A stretch of DNA of 64,000 nucleotides from Roseateles amylovorans (GTDB taxonomy: Bacteria > Pseudomonadota > Gammaproteobacteria > Burkholderiales > Burkholderiaceae_C), in the NCBI RefSeq assembly GCF_025398155.2, contig NZ_CP104562.2, forward strand, positions 868,001-932,000, read 5' to 3'. The notes under the pieces are model-generated. The model did not search any database and was not told where the DNA came from. It saw nothing but the letters and a program-made list of their open reading frames with translations. Made by a program: the position numbers and the translations under genes. Each line of letters starts with the position of its first letter. Position 1 is the first letter of the stretch. Positions 41,952 through 51,270 of the stretch are shown here, one piece after another.

Positions 41952-44642
41952 ATGACGGAGGATGCCGACGACGGCCAACCAGCACCGCGGTGGCGAGCGT
42001 GTCCGCAGACTGGGCTCGGAGGGTGGCGATGGTTCGTTGAGATGTCCTTCGTGACCCTGCTGCTGATCGGCCTGTGGCTGCCTGCGGGCATCGCGGTGGC
42101 GGCGTCGACGTCGACCTCCGCCTCAACGGCCCATGGGGTGCCCCTCGCCGCGTCTTCCAGCGTCGCGACCTCCACGGCGGCATCGGCCGTGCCTGTCCCG
42201 CTGGCCGACATCCTGTCCCGGGCCGACCGGGACCAATGGGTCATCGATCGCATCCGTCGCCAACTGACCCGGTCGGACGTGTCGGACGGTTTGACCGAGG
42301 GTCTGGCGGTGCTGTCGAAGTCGGTGGAGGACAAGCGCCGCACCTACACCCCGGACGAGATCCGACAGCTGCCGGTGATTCGCCTCGAAAGCCTGGACCG
42401 GTACTGGGCCCTGGACGAGCGACGCTTCCAGCAGTGGCAGGCGGAGGCCGTGCGCCATCTGGCCCCGTTGGCCGAGGACGCCACCGTGCTGAACCGGATT
42501 CGTCTGCAGTGGGAGGCCACCCTGGCCGCGCAGACGCAGCTGCCGGCCGCATTGGCCGATCGCATTGCCGCGCTGCTGGCCGACCTGGCCGAGGCCGAAC
42601 AAGGCGTGTCGCCCCGGCTGGCCCGGCAGATTGCCCTGGGACAGGAAGCCCGCGAATTGGCCGGCCGTATCCAGACCGGCCGCGATGCGGTCGGGGAAGT
42701 GATCGGGGTGGCCGACCAACGTCTGTTTCAACGCGACCTGCCGCCGTTGTGGGCCTCGGCGGCGGTGCCGCGTGCTTCGGCTGCATCGGCCGCATCGGCC
42801 ACGGAAGTCTCGGAGTCGGGCCTGGACCTGGAGTCCAGTTTCGCGGCGGACTACCTGGCCGTTTCCACCCTCAAGATTCAGGCCACGACCGTGCTGCAGG
42901 TGTCGCTGCTGATCCTGATGCTGTGGGCCGCCCGGCGATCCAGGCGCGACGCGGCCCTGACCGCATCGGCGCCCTCCGCGATGCCACCGGTCGACGGGGC
43001 GACCGGTCACGTGCCGTCGTCATCCTTGCGGCCCGGCCGGTTGCTGAGCCGTCCGCTGTCGGCCTGGGTGCTGCTGGGCATGCTGGTGACCCTGCCGCTG
43101 CGCACCGATGCGCCGCTGATGACCCGGGAGCTTGCGGTCGTGATCGCCCTCGTCCCTGCGCTGCGGCTGTTCCCGGTCAGTTCGCTCAAGGACTGGTCGC
43201 CGATGCCCCAGATCGTGGTCATGCTCTACGCGCTGAAGTGGCTCTGCCTGCTGGCGTTGGACAACGCCCTGCTCTACCGGGTGCTGCTGCTCGGTCTGTC
43301 GATCCTGGCCCTGGCTTGGCTGGTGTACTGGCTGTGCACCGTCCATGCCGGGCCGCTGCTCGGCGTGGGGCCCTTGTCCCCCGCCTGGCGCGCCTTGGGC
43401 TGGAGCGCCGTCGCGATGCTGGGCGCCGGGGCGCTGGCGCAGATCAGCGGTCATGTCACCTTGGGCCAGACGCTGATCAACGGCGTGTTCGACCTGGCCT
43501 ACCTCGGCCTGCTGCTTCATCTGGCGCAGTCGCTGCTGCTGGCGTTGTTGCAGCTGGTGATGGGCCCCGCAGCGGCATCGGCCTCCCGATCTCCGTTGTG
43601 GCGGACCCATGCCGGGCAGGTGGGCAAGCTGCTGGGCCGGGGGCTTCAATTCGCGGCCAAGGTCGGCTGGCTGATCTATGCGGCCAGCGTGCTGCGGCTG
43701 CTGCGGCCGGTGCAGTCGGCGGTGGAGGCGGTGCTGGGGCACCGCTTCGAGGTGGGGGAGATCTCGATCAGCCTGGGCGACCTGCTGGTGTTTGCGTTAT
43801 CGGTGCTGCTGGCCTACGTCAGCGCGCGCCTGGTGCGCGGCCTGCTGCGGAACCGGCTCAACGACAACCCCGCATTGCCCCGCGGGGCCGGCAACAGCAT
43901 CGCGTCGCTCAGCTACTACGCGGTGTTGATGCTGGGTTTCATGGTGGCACTGTCGGCCGCCGGGTTCAAGGTCAGTCAACTGGCCCTGGTGTTCGGGGCG
44001 CTGGGGGTCGGCATCGGCTTCGGGCTGCAGGGCATCGTCAGCAACTTCGTGTCCGGCCTGGTGCTGATGTTCGAGCGTCCCATCCAGCCCGGCGACATGA
44101 TCGAGATCGGGGACATCCTGGGCCGTGTGCGCCACATCGGTCTGCGGGCGACGGTGCTGCGCACCGCCGACGGCGCCGATGTCGTGGTGCCCAACGGCGC
44201 GCTGCTGGCGGGCAACCTCAAGAACTGGACCATGTTCGATCGTCATCGGCGCATCGAGGTGCCGATCAGCGTGAGCTTCGGCTCCGATGTGGCGCAGGTG
44301 CTGACCACGCTGGATGCGGTGGCGCGCACCACCGCCGGCGTGGCCGAGGACCCGCCACCTGCCGCGCTGTTCATCGGTACCGGCACCAGCTCGCTGGACT
44401 TCTCGCTGCGGGTGTGGACCTGCGATTTCGATCAATGGATGACCGTTCGCAGCGGTCTGCTCGCGCGGGTGCTGGAGGCCTTCGGCGAAGCCGGCATCAC
44501 GATTCCGTTCAGTCAGTTGGATGTGAATCTGCGGCAGGTGGTGGAGCCGGCCGCTGCGTCGACCCTGGGGCCTGCCGAGGGACCGTCGGCCGGGCCCACC
44601 GAAGCGCCGCCCATGCCTCCAGCGTCCCCTGCCGTGTCCTGA
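41952..44642 (+). CDS. Large MscS-family mechanosensitive channel
   Basis: The 896-residue protein has a leader/first helix (FVTLLLIGLWLPAGIAVAAS, about residues 32-52) and a helical periplasmic domain (about 70-290) rich in Gln/Arg/Ala. A multi-helix membrane region follows (about 300-680). The MscS pore and beta domain lie near the C-terminus: ALVFGALGVGIGFGLQGIVSNFVSGLVLMFERPIQPGDMIEIGDILGRV, then VLRTADGADVVVPNGALLAGNLKNW. Such long MscK/MscM-type channels release solutes on hypo-osmotic shock from the inner membrane. Osmotic function fits with the proVWX importer nearby. The ATG at 41952 follows GGAGG-rich sequence; the open frame reaches further upstream but without a leader-like sequence. 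Confidence 0.87.
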   Translation: MTEDADDGQPAPRWRACPQTGLGGWRWFVEMSFVTLLLIGLWLPAGIAVAASTSTSASTAHGVPLAASSSVATSTAASAVPVPLADILSRADRDQWVIDRIRRQLTRSDVSDGLTEGLAVLSKSVEDKRRTYTPDEIRQLPVIRLESLDRYWALDERRFQQWQAEAVRHLAPLAEDATVLNRIRLQWEATLAAQTQLPAALADRIAALLADLAEAEQGVSPRLARQIALGQEARELAGRIQTGRDAVGEVIGVADQRLFQRDLPPLWASAAVPRASAASAASATEVSESGLDLESSFAADYLAVSTLKIQATTVLQVSLLILMLWAARRSRRDAALTASAPSAMPPVDGATGHVPSSSLRPGRLLSRPLSAWVLLGMLVTLPLRTDAPLMTRELAVVIALVPALRLFPVSSLKDWSPMPQIVVMLYALKWLCLLALDNALLYRVLLLGLSILALAWLVYWLCTVHAGPLLGVGPLSPAWRALGWSAVAMLGAGALAQISGHVTLGQTLINGVFDLAYLGLLLHLAQSLLLALLQLVMGPAAASASRSPLWRTHAGQVGKLLGRGLQFAAKVGWLIYAASVLRLLRPVQSAVEAVLGHRFEVGEISISLGDLLVFALSVLLAYVSARLVRGLLRNRLNDNPALPRGAGNSIASLSYYAVLMLGFMVALSAAGFKVSQLALVFGALGVGIGFGLQGIVSNFVSGLVLMFERPIQPGDMIEIGDILGRVRHIGLRATVLRTADGADVVVPNGALLAGNLKNWTMFDRHRRIEVPISVSFGSDVAQVLTTLDAVARTTAGVAEDPPPAALFIGTGTSSLDFSLRVWTCDFDQWMTVRSGLLARVLEAFGEAGITIPFSQLDVNLRQVVEPAAASTLGPAEGPSAGPTEAPPMPPASPAVS

Positions 44643-45048
44643 GCGCCGCACGGGCCGGGCGGCCGTGACGCAGTGACGCAGTGACCGTGGCACCGAGGCG
44701 ATACCTGTGCGTCCCGTTGGGCAGATGCCCCACGGAGGGCCATGGGCGACTGCCGCTCGCTCAGCGCGCCCGCGACTTCGCAACCGCCTGCCGGCAGACA
44801 TGGCGGCACGTCCTGACCCCTCGGTGTGCGCTCTGCCGCCCGGGGCAGCGTCGCGCGGCCTGGAAATTGCCCCCGCGTGCGTACGAAATTGATACCGTTT
44901 AGGTATTAACACTAGGCTGGTGATGCAAAAGAGTATCGTCGGTCGCCCATCAGGTACCAACCCGGAATTTCCGGATCGGTATCGTTCAGAGCCTCAATGC
45001 CTGCGCATCCCGGGCGTTGAACCTCATACCTACAAACCGGAGACTTCG
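44643..45048. other. Promoter region of the mannitol operon
   Basis: This 406-bp gap has no supported gene. The first 240 bp are GC-rich and featureless. The last 170 bp are more AT-rich and hold the palindrome at 44889-44909, several GGTAT/ATACC words (for example near 44980) and the mtlE ribosome site. This is where regulator binding would be expected. Confidence 0.5.
44889..44909 (+). promoter_or_regulatory. Palindrome upstream of mtlE
   Basis: TTGATACC-GTTTA-GGTATTAA is an inverted repeat with seven of eight matches per arm, about 140 bp upstream of the mtlE start, in an AT-rich patch. It is a candidate binding site for the operon regulator. The AraC-type MtlR encoded downstream, or a LacI-type repressor, could use it. 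Confidence 0.45.
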
Positions 45049-46380
45049 ATGCCTGCTTCCCTTCTTGTTGCGCCAGTCCGCCTGGCTGCGGCGGCTGCCG
45101 CTGTGGCCCTGTCGTTCGGCGGCCTGGCCCAGGCCCAGACCGAGCTGGTGATTGCCACCGTCAACAACGGCCACATGATCGAGATGCAAAAGCTCGGCAA
45201 GCATTTCGAGCAGGCCAATCCCGACATCAAGCTCAAGTGGGTCACGCTGGAAGAGGGCGTGCTGCGTCAGCGCGTGACCACCGACATCGCCACCAAGGGC
45301 GGGCAGTTCGACGTGATGACCATCGGCCTGTACGAAGCGCCGATCTGGAGCAAGAAGGGCTGGCTGCAGGAACTCAAGACCGATGCGGCCTATGACGTGG
45401 ACGACCTGCTGCCCGCGGTGCGCAGCGGCCTGTCGATGGACGGCAAGCTCTTTGCCGCGCCGTTCTATGCCGAGAGCTCGATGCTCATGTACCGCAAGGA
45501 CCTGGCCGACAAGGCCGGCGTGCAGGTGCCGGAGCGCCCGACCTGGCCGCAGATCAAGGACCTGGCTTCCAAGATCCATGATCCCAAGAACGGCGTGTAC
45601 GGCATCTGCCTGCGCGGCAAGCCGGGCTGGGGCGACAACATGGCCTTCATCACCACGCTGGTCAACACCTTCGGCGGCCAGTGGTTCGACATGCAGTGGA
45701 AGCCACAGCTCGAGTCCAAGCCCTGGAAGGAGGCGGTGAGCTTCTATGTGGACCTGCTCAAGAACTACGGCCCGCCCGGATCGTCGGCCAACAGCTTCAA
45801 CGAGATCCTGGCGCTGACCAACTCCGGCAAGTGCGGCATGTGGGTGGATGCCACCATCGCGGCGTCCTTCGTCTCTGATCCGAAGCAGTCCAAGGTGGCG
45901 GCGCAGATGGCCTTCGCCCAGGCGCCGACGATGAACACCCCCAAGGGCGCGAACTGGCTGTGGTCCTGGAACCTGGCGATTCCCGCCGGCTCCAAGAAGG
46001 TGGCGGCGGCCCAGAAGTTCATCAGCTGGTCCACCAGCAAGGACTACATCCAACTGGTGGCCAAGACCAACGGCTGGGCGAATGTGCCCACCGGCACCCG
46101 CAAGAGCACCTACGCCAATCCGGAATTCCAGAAGGCCGCGCGCTTTGCCGCCGCGGAGAAGACCGCGATCGACTCGGCCAATCCGACCGATTCCACCCTG
46201 CCCAAGAGCCCGTATGTGGGCGTGCAGTTCGCCGCCATTCCGGAGTTCCAGGCCATCGGCATTGCCGTGGGCCAGCAGATGAGCTCGGCCCTGGCCGGCC
46301 GCACCACCGTCGACGCTGCGCTCAAGGCCGGCCAGGTGACGGCCGACCGGGAAATGCGCAAGGGCGGCTACTACAAGTAA
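45049..46380 (+). CDS. mtlE: Mannitol/sorbitol ABC importer binding protein
   Basis: The 443-residue periplasmic binding protein has a signal peptide (residues 1-27, ending GGLAQAQ). The polyol-binding SBP family 1 pattern follows: TELVIATVNNGHMIEMQKL, VTTDIATKGGQFDVMTIGLYEAPIWSKKGWL and LFAAPFYAESSMLMYRKDL. CLRGKPGWGDNMAFITTLVNTFGG and GANWLWSWNLAIPAGSKK complete it. The strong resemblance to SmoE/MtlE supports D-sorbitol/D-mannitol as ligand. It is the first gene of the operon. A strong hairpin (46398) follows, which would favour higher expression of this gene than of the permeases. Confidence 0.9.
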   Translation: MPASLLVAPVRLAAAAAAVALSFGGLAQAQTELVIATVNNGHMIEMQKLGKHFEQANPDIKLKWVTLEEGVLRQRVTTDIATKGGQFDVMTIGLYEAPIWSKKGWLQELKTDAAYDVDDLLPAVRSGLSMDGKLFAAPFYAESSMLMYRKDLADKAGVQVPERPTWPQIKDLASKIHDPKNGVYGICLRGKPGWGDNMAFITTLVNTFGGQWFDMQWKPQLESKPWKEAVSFYVDLLKNYGPPGSSANSFNEILALTNSGKCGMWVDATIAASFVSDPKQSKVAAQMAFAQAPTMNTPKGANWLWSWNLAIPAGSKKVAAAQKFISWSTSKDYIQLVAKTNGWANVPTGTRKSTYANPEFQKAARFAAAEKTAIDSANPTDSTLPKSPYVGVQFAAIPEFQAIGIAVGQQMSSALAGRTTVDAALKAGQVTADREMRKGGYYK

Positions 46381-46397
46381 GGCCCACGCCATCGGCC

Positions 46398-46425
46398 CAC
46401 CGCGCCGGCGCACGGCGGCGCGGTG
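46398..46425 (+). repeat. Stem-loop between mtlE and mtlF
   Basis: CACCGCGCCG and CGGCGCGGTG pair perfectly around an 8-nt loop, 17 bp after the mtlE stop. There is no T-run. Such hairpins often protect the binding-protein message or partly terminate, which explains excess binding protein over permeases. Confidence 0.6.
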
Positions 46426-46650
46426 CTCGCCCGGCGGCTGCGGAGGCCGGTGTGCGGGCCGCGGCCGAGGAGCGATGAATGAGCCGATGACATGCGCCGA
46501 TGAGTTGCGCCACTGCCCGTGCCGCTGCCCGTGCCGCTGCCTGGCGATGCCGGCGCCGCTCACTCGGGCGACTCAGGCCGTGCGTCGGCGCCAGCCGCGC
46601 CCGCGGCATCGGATGACTCGCCGCCTGGATCCTCCCGCTTGGGAACCTCG

Positions 46651-47511
46651 ATGAAACGCTTGATTCCACGACTGCTGCTCGCACCCGCGATCGGAACGCT
46701 CTTCCTCTGGATGATCGTGCCGCTCGGGATGACGATCTATTTCTCGCTGATCCGCTACAACCTGATGCAGCCGGATCAGACCGGCTTTGCCGGGCTGGAG
46801 AACTTCGAGTTCTTCGTGACCGATCCGTCCTTCGGCGCCGCCGTGGTCAACACCCTGCTGTTGCTGGGCAGCGTGATCCTGGTCACCGTGGTGCTGGGCG
46901 TGGCCATCGCGCTGCTGATCCACGAACCCTTCCCTGGACGCGGCATCGTGCGGGTGCTGTTGATCTCGCCGTTCTTCGTCATGCCCACGGTCAATGCGCT
47001 GCTGTGGAAGAACATGATGATGAACCCCATCTACGGCGTGCTCGCCCAGGTGTGGATCTTCTTCGGCGCGCAGCCGGTGGACTGGCTCACCGACCATCCG
47101 CTGTTCTCGGTGATCGTGATGGTGGCCTGGCAGTGGCTGCCATTTGCCACGCTGATCTTCATGACCGCGCTGCAGAGCATGGACACCGAGCAGCTCGAAG
47201 CCGCCCGCATGGACGGCGCCACCTACCTCCAGCAGCTGCGCTACCTGTACCTGCCGCATCTGGGCCGCTCGATCGCGGTGGTGGTGATGATCGAAATGAT
47301 CTTCCTGCTCGGCGTGTTTGCGGAGATCTACACGACCACCGCCGGCGGGCCGGGCGATGCCAGCACCAACGTCACCTTCCTGATCTTCAAGCAGGCGCTG
47401 TTGAACTTCGATGCCGGCGTGGCCTCGGCCGGTGCGCTGTTCGCGGTGGTGCTGGCCAATGTGGCCTCGCTGTTCCTCATCCGCCTGGTCGGCAAGAACC
47501 TCGACAAATAA
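46651..47511 (+). CDS. mtlF: Mannitol/sorbitol ABC importer permease 1
   Basis: The 286-residue MalF-type permease has about six helices: LLLAPAIGTLFLWMIVPLGMTIYFSLIRYNL, TLLLLGSVILVTVVLGVAIALLI, VLLISPFFVMPTVNALLWK and others. The ATPase-coupling loop is EAARMDGATYLQQLRYLYLPHLGRS. It forms the membrane channel with MtlG. The frame is open about 44 codons further upstream, but MKRLIPRLLLAPAIG is the family N-terminus. The gap from mtlE is 270 bp, unusually long inside an operon. Confidence 0.9.
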   Translation: MKRLIPRLLLAPAIGTLFLWMIVPLGMTIYFSLIRYNLMQPDQTGFAGLENFEFFVTDPSFGAAVVNTLLLLGSVILVTVVLGVAIALLIHEPFPGRGIVRVLLISPFFVMPTVNALLWKNMMMNPIYGVLAQVWIFFGAQPVDWLTDHPLFSVIVMVAWQWLPFATLIFMTALQSMDTEQLEAARMDGATYLQQLRYLYLPHLGRSIAVVVMIEMIFLLGVFAEIYTTTAGGPGDASTNVTFLIFKQALLNFDAGVASAGALFAVVLANVASLFLIRLVGKNLDK

Positions 47512-47523
47512 GGAGCGCACCGA

Positions 47524-48360
47524 ATGACCTCACGACGCCGTTCCGCGTTCTCTCCGGCCCTGGCCCTGCGCACCGTGGCAGCCTGGGCGGTGGCCTTGCT
47601 GCTGTTCTTCCCGCTGGCCTGGCTGTTCCTCACCGCCTTCAAGACCGAGCTGCAGGCCATTGCGGTGCCGCCGCAACTGATCTTCGCGCCGACCCTCGAG
47701 AACTTCCACGAGGTGCAGGAACGCAGCGACTACCTGCTCTATGCGAAGAACTCGGTCATCACCAGCGTGCTGTCCACGGTGCTGGGGCTGCTGCTGGCCG
47801 CGCCCGCGGCTTATGCGATGGCGTTTCATCGCGGCAAGTTCACCCGGGACATCCTGATGTGGATGCTCTCCACCAAGATGATGCCGGCGGTGGGCGCGCT
47901 GGTGCCGATCTATGTCCTGGCGCAGAAGAGCCATCTGCTGGACACCCAGCTGGCGCTCATCATCGTGTTTGCGATGTCCAACCTGCCCATCATGGTGTGG
48001 ATGCTGTATTCGCACTTCAAGGACATCCCGCCCGAGATCCTGGAAGCCGCCCGCATGGATGGCACCACGCTCTGGCAGGAGGTGCGTCTGGTGCTGCTGC
48101 CGCTGGGCATGGGCGGCATTGCCTCCACCGGTCTGCTGTGCCTGGTGCTGTCCTGGAACGAGGCGTTCTGGAGCCTCAACCTCAGCGCCGCGAAGGCAGG
48201 GACCTTGGCCACGTTGATCGCCTCGTATTCCAGTCCGGAAGGACTGTTCTGGGCCAAGTTGTCCGCGGCGTCCCTCATGGCCATCGCGCCCATCGTGGTG
48301 TTTGGATGGTTCAGTCAGAAGCAGTTGGTCCAGGGCTTGACCTTCGGCGCGGTCAAGTAG
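47524..48360 (+). CDS. mtlG: Mannitol/sorbitol ABC importer permease 2
   Basis: The 278-residue MalG-type permease begins with a basic tail and TM1 (VAAWAVALLLFFPLAWLFLTAFKTE). The coupling loop is EAARMDGTTLWQEVRLVLLPLGMGGI. LSTKMMPAVGALVPIYVLAQKSHLLDTQLALI matches the SmoG/MtlG family. It lies 12 bp after mtlF and is probably translated from the same message. Confidence 0.9.
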   Translation: MTSRRRSAFSPALALRTVAAWAVALLLFFPLAWLFLTAFKTELQAIAVPPQLIFAPTLENFHEVQERSDYLLYAKNSVITSVLSTVLGLLLAAPAAYAMAFHRGKFTRDILMWMLSTKMMPAVGALVPIYVLAQKSHLLDTQLALIIVFAMSNLPIMVWMLYSHFKDIPPEILEAARMDGTTLWQEVRLVLLPLGMGGIASTGLLCLVLSWNEAFWSLNLSAAKAGTLATLIASYSSPEGLFWAKLSAASLMAIAPIVVFGWFSQKQLVQGLTFGAVK

Positions 48361-48525
48361 GGCCTGGCCTCGTTCCGTCGCATCCCGTGGCATCCCGTCG
48401 CACCTTGCCGATCTCTTTCCACGTCACCACGTGCCGACCTCACGACGGTTTGCGTCGACCGGTCCCGGCATCTCAATGTTCCCAGGTGATCGCGTCATCA
48501 CCGCACGATCTCAGGAGTCACCACC

Positions 48526-49575
48526 ATGGCCTATCTTGAACTGCGCGGCATCGAAAAATTCTTTGCCCAGCATCGCGCCATCAAGGGCATCGACCTCACC
48601 ATCGAGAAGGGCGAGTTCATCGTCTTCGTCGGGCCCTCGGGCTGCGGCAAATCCACGCTTCTGCGCCTGATTGCCGGCCTGGAGGAGATCGACGGCGGCA
48701 CGCTGAGGCTCGACGGCCGCGACATCACCGAGCAGCCTTCCAGCAAACGCGACCTGGCGATGGTGTTCCAGAGCTATGCGCTGTATCCCCACATGAGCGT
48801 CTACGAGAACATGAGCTTCGCGCTCAAGCTCGCCAAGGTGGATCCGGCGGTCATTCGCGAAAAGGTGGAGCGTGCGGCCGATATCCTCAACCTCACCGCC
48901 TACCTGAAGCGCACCCCCAAGGAACTGTCCGGCGGTCAGCGTCAGCGGGTGGCGATCGGCCGCGCCATCGTGCGTGCGCCGAAGGTCTTCCTGTTTGACG
49001 AGCCGCTGTCCAACCTGGATGCCGCGCTGCGCGGCCAGACCCGGGTGGAGATCGCCAAGCTGCACCGCGACCTCGGCGCCACCACCATCTATGTGACCCA
49101 TGACCAGGTCGAGGCCATGACCCTGGCCGACCGCGTGGTCGTGCTGCGCGACGGTCAGATCGAGCAGGTCGGCACGCCGCTGGAGCTCTACGACCGTCCG
49201 GCCAATCAGTTCGTGGCCCAGTTCATCGGCACGCCGCAGATGAATGTGGTGCCCAGCCTGCAACTGCCCGATGCGGTGCAGCAGCTCGGCCCGCAGGCCG
49301 CAGCGGGCGGCGCCATCGGGCTGCGTCCGGAGGCGGTGAGCGTGATGCCGAAGGGGCAGGGCGCGATCGCCGGACAGGTCTCGCTGGTCGAGTCCCTGGG
49401 CGCTGAAACCCTGCTGTATGTGCGCACGCTGGAAGGCGCCCAGTTGGTGGCCCGGATGAGTGAGCGCACCGGGCTGCAACCGGGCGACGACGTCTCGCTC
49501 AATGTTGCGACCGACGCCGCCCACTGGTTCGACAGCGCCGGCCGCGTGGTGCACGCACAGCGTGCCGTCTCCTGA
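48526..49575 (+). CDS. mtlK: Mannitol/sorbitol ABC importer ATPase
   Basis: The 349-residue MalK/UgpC-type ATPase has Walker A GPSGCGKST (residues 36-44), signature LSGGQRQRVAIGRAI, Walker B VFLFDEPLSNLDAALR, and switch His in VTHDQVEAMTLADRVVVL. The C-terminal OB-fold (TOBE) domain covers about residues 235-345, with IGLRPEAVSVMP. These ATPases are sometimes shared between sugar importers. It is separated from mtlG by 165 bp that contain a GGCATCCCGTCGCA-type near-repeat but no gene. Confidence 0.92.
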   Translation: MAYLELRGIEKFFAQHRAIKGIDLTIEKGEFIVFVGPSGCGKSTLLRLIAGLEEIDGGTLRLDGRDITEQPSSKRDLAMVFQSYALYPHMSVYENMSFALKLAKVDPAVIREKVERAADILNLTAYLKRTPKELSGGQRQRVAIGRAIVRAPKVFLFDEPLSNLDAALRGQTRVEIAKLHRDLGATTIYVTHDQVEAMTLADRVVVLRDGQIEQVGTPLELYDRPANQFVAQFIGTPQMNVVPSLQLPDAVQQLGPQAAAGGAIGLRPEAVSVMPKGQGAIAGQVSLVESLGAETLLYVRTLEGAQLVARMSERTGLQPGDDVSLNVATDAAHWFDSAGRVVHAQRAVS

Positions 49576-49690
49576 TCGACGGCGCACCACCGCACCACCG
49601 CACTACCTCACCACCGCTTCCCGGCGATCGGCAGCGACCTGGGTCGCTTCCGATCCGTCGCTTCCCGCATTCCCTGTTTTCCGACCCGCC

Positions 49691-51109
49691 ATGACCACCG
49701 CTCAAGACACCCTCACCATCCTGCATCTCGGACTGGGTTCCTTCCACCGGGCCCACCAGGCGGTCTATCTGCATGAGCTGCATGCGCTCGGCGACACCCG
49801 CTGGGTGCTGGCGGGCGGCAATCTGCGGCCGGACATGCCGGAGACCATCGCCGCGCTGCAGGCCCAGGGCGGGGCCTACACGCTGGAGACGGTCAGCGCG
49901 CAAGGCGAGCGCCGCTACACCTGGATCGAATCGATCCGCACCGTGGTGAGCCACACGCCGGATCTGGCGGGCCTGATCGAGATCGCGGTGCGGCCCAGCA
50001 CCCGCATCATCTCCTTCACCGTCACCGAGGCGGGCTACTACCTGGACAGCCGCCATCAGCTGGACTGGGCCGCCGCGCCCGATCTGCAGGCCGATCTGCA
50101 GGCGTTGCGCGACGGCCGCGCCGGCAGCACCCTCTATGGGGCGCTCACCACCTTGCTGCGTGCGCGCATGCAGGCCGGTGCGGGTGCGCTCACACTGCTG
50201 AACTGCGACAACCTGCGCCACAACGGCGATCGCTCGCGCGGCGGGCTGTTGCAGTTCGTCCGCGCCCTGGGCGACGACGCCCTGGCCGCCTGGATCGAGG
50301 CCCACACCACCAGCCCCAACGCGATGGTGGACCGCATCACGCCCCGCCCGACGCCCGAGGTCGCCGCCCGCGTGCTGACGGCGACCGGACGCACGGATCC
50401 GGCGGCCCTCATGGGCGAGAGCTTCATTCAATGGGTGATCGAAGACCGCTTCGCGAATGGTCGTCCCGACTGGGCGCGGGTGGGCGCGGAACTGGTCGAG
50501 TCGGTTGCACCGTATGAGGAGGCGAAGATCCGCCTGCTCAATGCCACCCACAGCTGCATTGCGTGGGCGGGCACGCTGGTCGGCTATCGCTTCATCCATG
50601 AAGGCACGCACGACCCGGCCATCCGCCAACTGGCCTACGACTATGTGACCGACGACACCATCCCGGTGCTGTCGCCCAGCCCCCTCGATCTGGCGGCCTA
50701 TCGGGACGTGGTGCTGGAGCGCTTCGGCAATCCCGCGATCGAGGACACCAATCAGCGGGTGGCGATGGACGGCTTCAGCAAGATTCCCGGCTTCATCGCG
50801 CCGACGGTGCGCGAGCGCCTGGCGCGGGGCGAGTCCATTGCCAGCGTGGCGGTGTTGCCGGCCCTGTTCCTGGCCTATCTGCAGCGCTGGCATGCGGGTC
50901 AGATTCCCTACACCTACCAGGATCAGGCCATGGACCCAGCGGCCGCGCATGCGATCTGCGAGGCCGCCGATCCGGTCGCTGCGTTCGCCGCCGATCCGGT
51001 GCTGTGGGGCGAATTGGCCGGAGATCCCCGACTGGTTCAGGGCTTGCGGGCGGCCAGCGAAAAGGTGGCAGGATTCGTGGCGCAGCATGCGTCGGGTCGG
51101 GCGGGCTGA
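49691..51109 (+). CDS. mtlD: Mannitol 2-dehydrogenase (long-chain polyol dehydrogenase)
   Basis: The 472-residue protein oxidises D-mannitol (or D-arabinitol/sorbitol) to the ketose with NAD+. The N-terminal Rossmann strand is TILHLGLGSFHRAHQAVYL. The long-chain polyol dehydrogenase catalytic motif is EEAKIRLLNATHSCIAW, with Lys279, Asn284 and His287. SPNAMVDRITPRPTPE is also conserved in the family. ATG 49691 was chosen because it starts directly before the Rossmann strand; the open frame extends into noncoding sequence. Product fructose would go to the PfkB kinase at 52292. Confidence 0.91.
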   Translation: MTTAQDTLTILHLGLGSFHRAHQAVYLHELHALGDTRWVLAGGNLRPDMPETIAALQAQGGAYTLETVSAQGERRYTWIESIRTVVSHTPDLAGLIEIAVRPSTRIISFTVTEAGYYLDSRHQLDWAAAPDLQADLQALRDGRAGSTLYGALTTLLRARMQAGAGALTLLNCDNLRHNGDRSRGGLLQFVRALGDDALAAWIEAHTTSPNAMVDRITPRPTPEVAARVLTATGRTDPAALMGESFIQWVIEDRFANGRPDWARVGAELVESVAPYEEAKIRLLNATHSCIAWAGTLVGYRFIHEGTHDPAIRQLAYDYVTDDTIPVLSPSPLDLAAYRDVVLERFGNPAIEDTNQRVAMDGFSKIPGFIAPTVRERLARGESIASVAVLPALFLAYLQRWHAGQIPYTYQDQAMDPAAAHAICEAADPVAAFAADPVLWGELAGDPRLVQGLRAASEKVAGFVAQHASGRAG

Positions 51110-51132
51110 ATCGCGACGGGTGACCGTCTGAA

Positions 51133-51187
51133 GGCCGATAGAAAGTCGATAGAGGGCCGATAGAGGGCCGATAGTGGGCCGATGGAA
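51133..51187. repeat. Five tandem 11-bp units upstream of mtlR
   Basis: These are units of GGCCGATAGAG form: GGCCGATAGAA, AGTCGATAGAG, GGCCGATAGAG, GGCCGATAGTG, GGCCGATGGAA. They are in perfect 11-bp phase and end 84 bp before the mtlR start. One unit is about one helical turn, so a protein recognising it would bind on one DNA face. Confidence 0.88.
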
Positions 51188-51270
51188 GGTCGCCCCAGGC
51201 CCTTTGGCCAGTTCCCGTTGTGTCCGCACCGCCGCTGCGTCTGCATTCCGCTGTTCAGGAGTTCGTCGCC

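Noticed and set aside
42074..44668. An 864-codon second plus-strand frame over the MscS gene
   Set aside because: It is Gly/Arg/Ala-rich out-of-frame translation; the MscS frame holds the membrane helices and pore motif.
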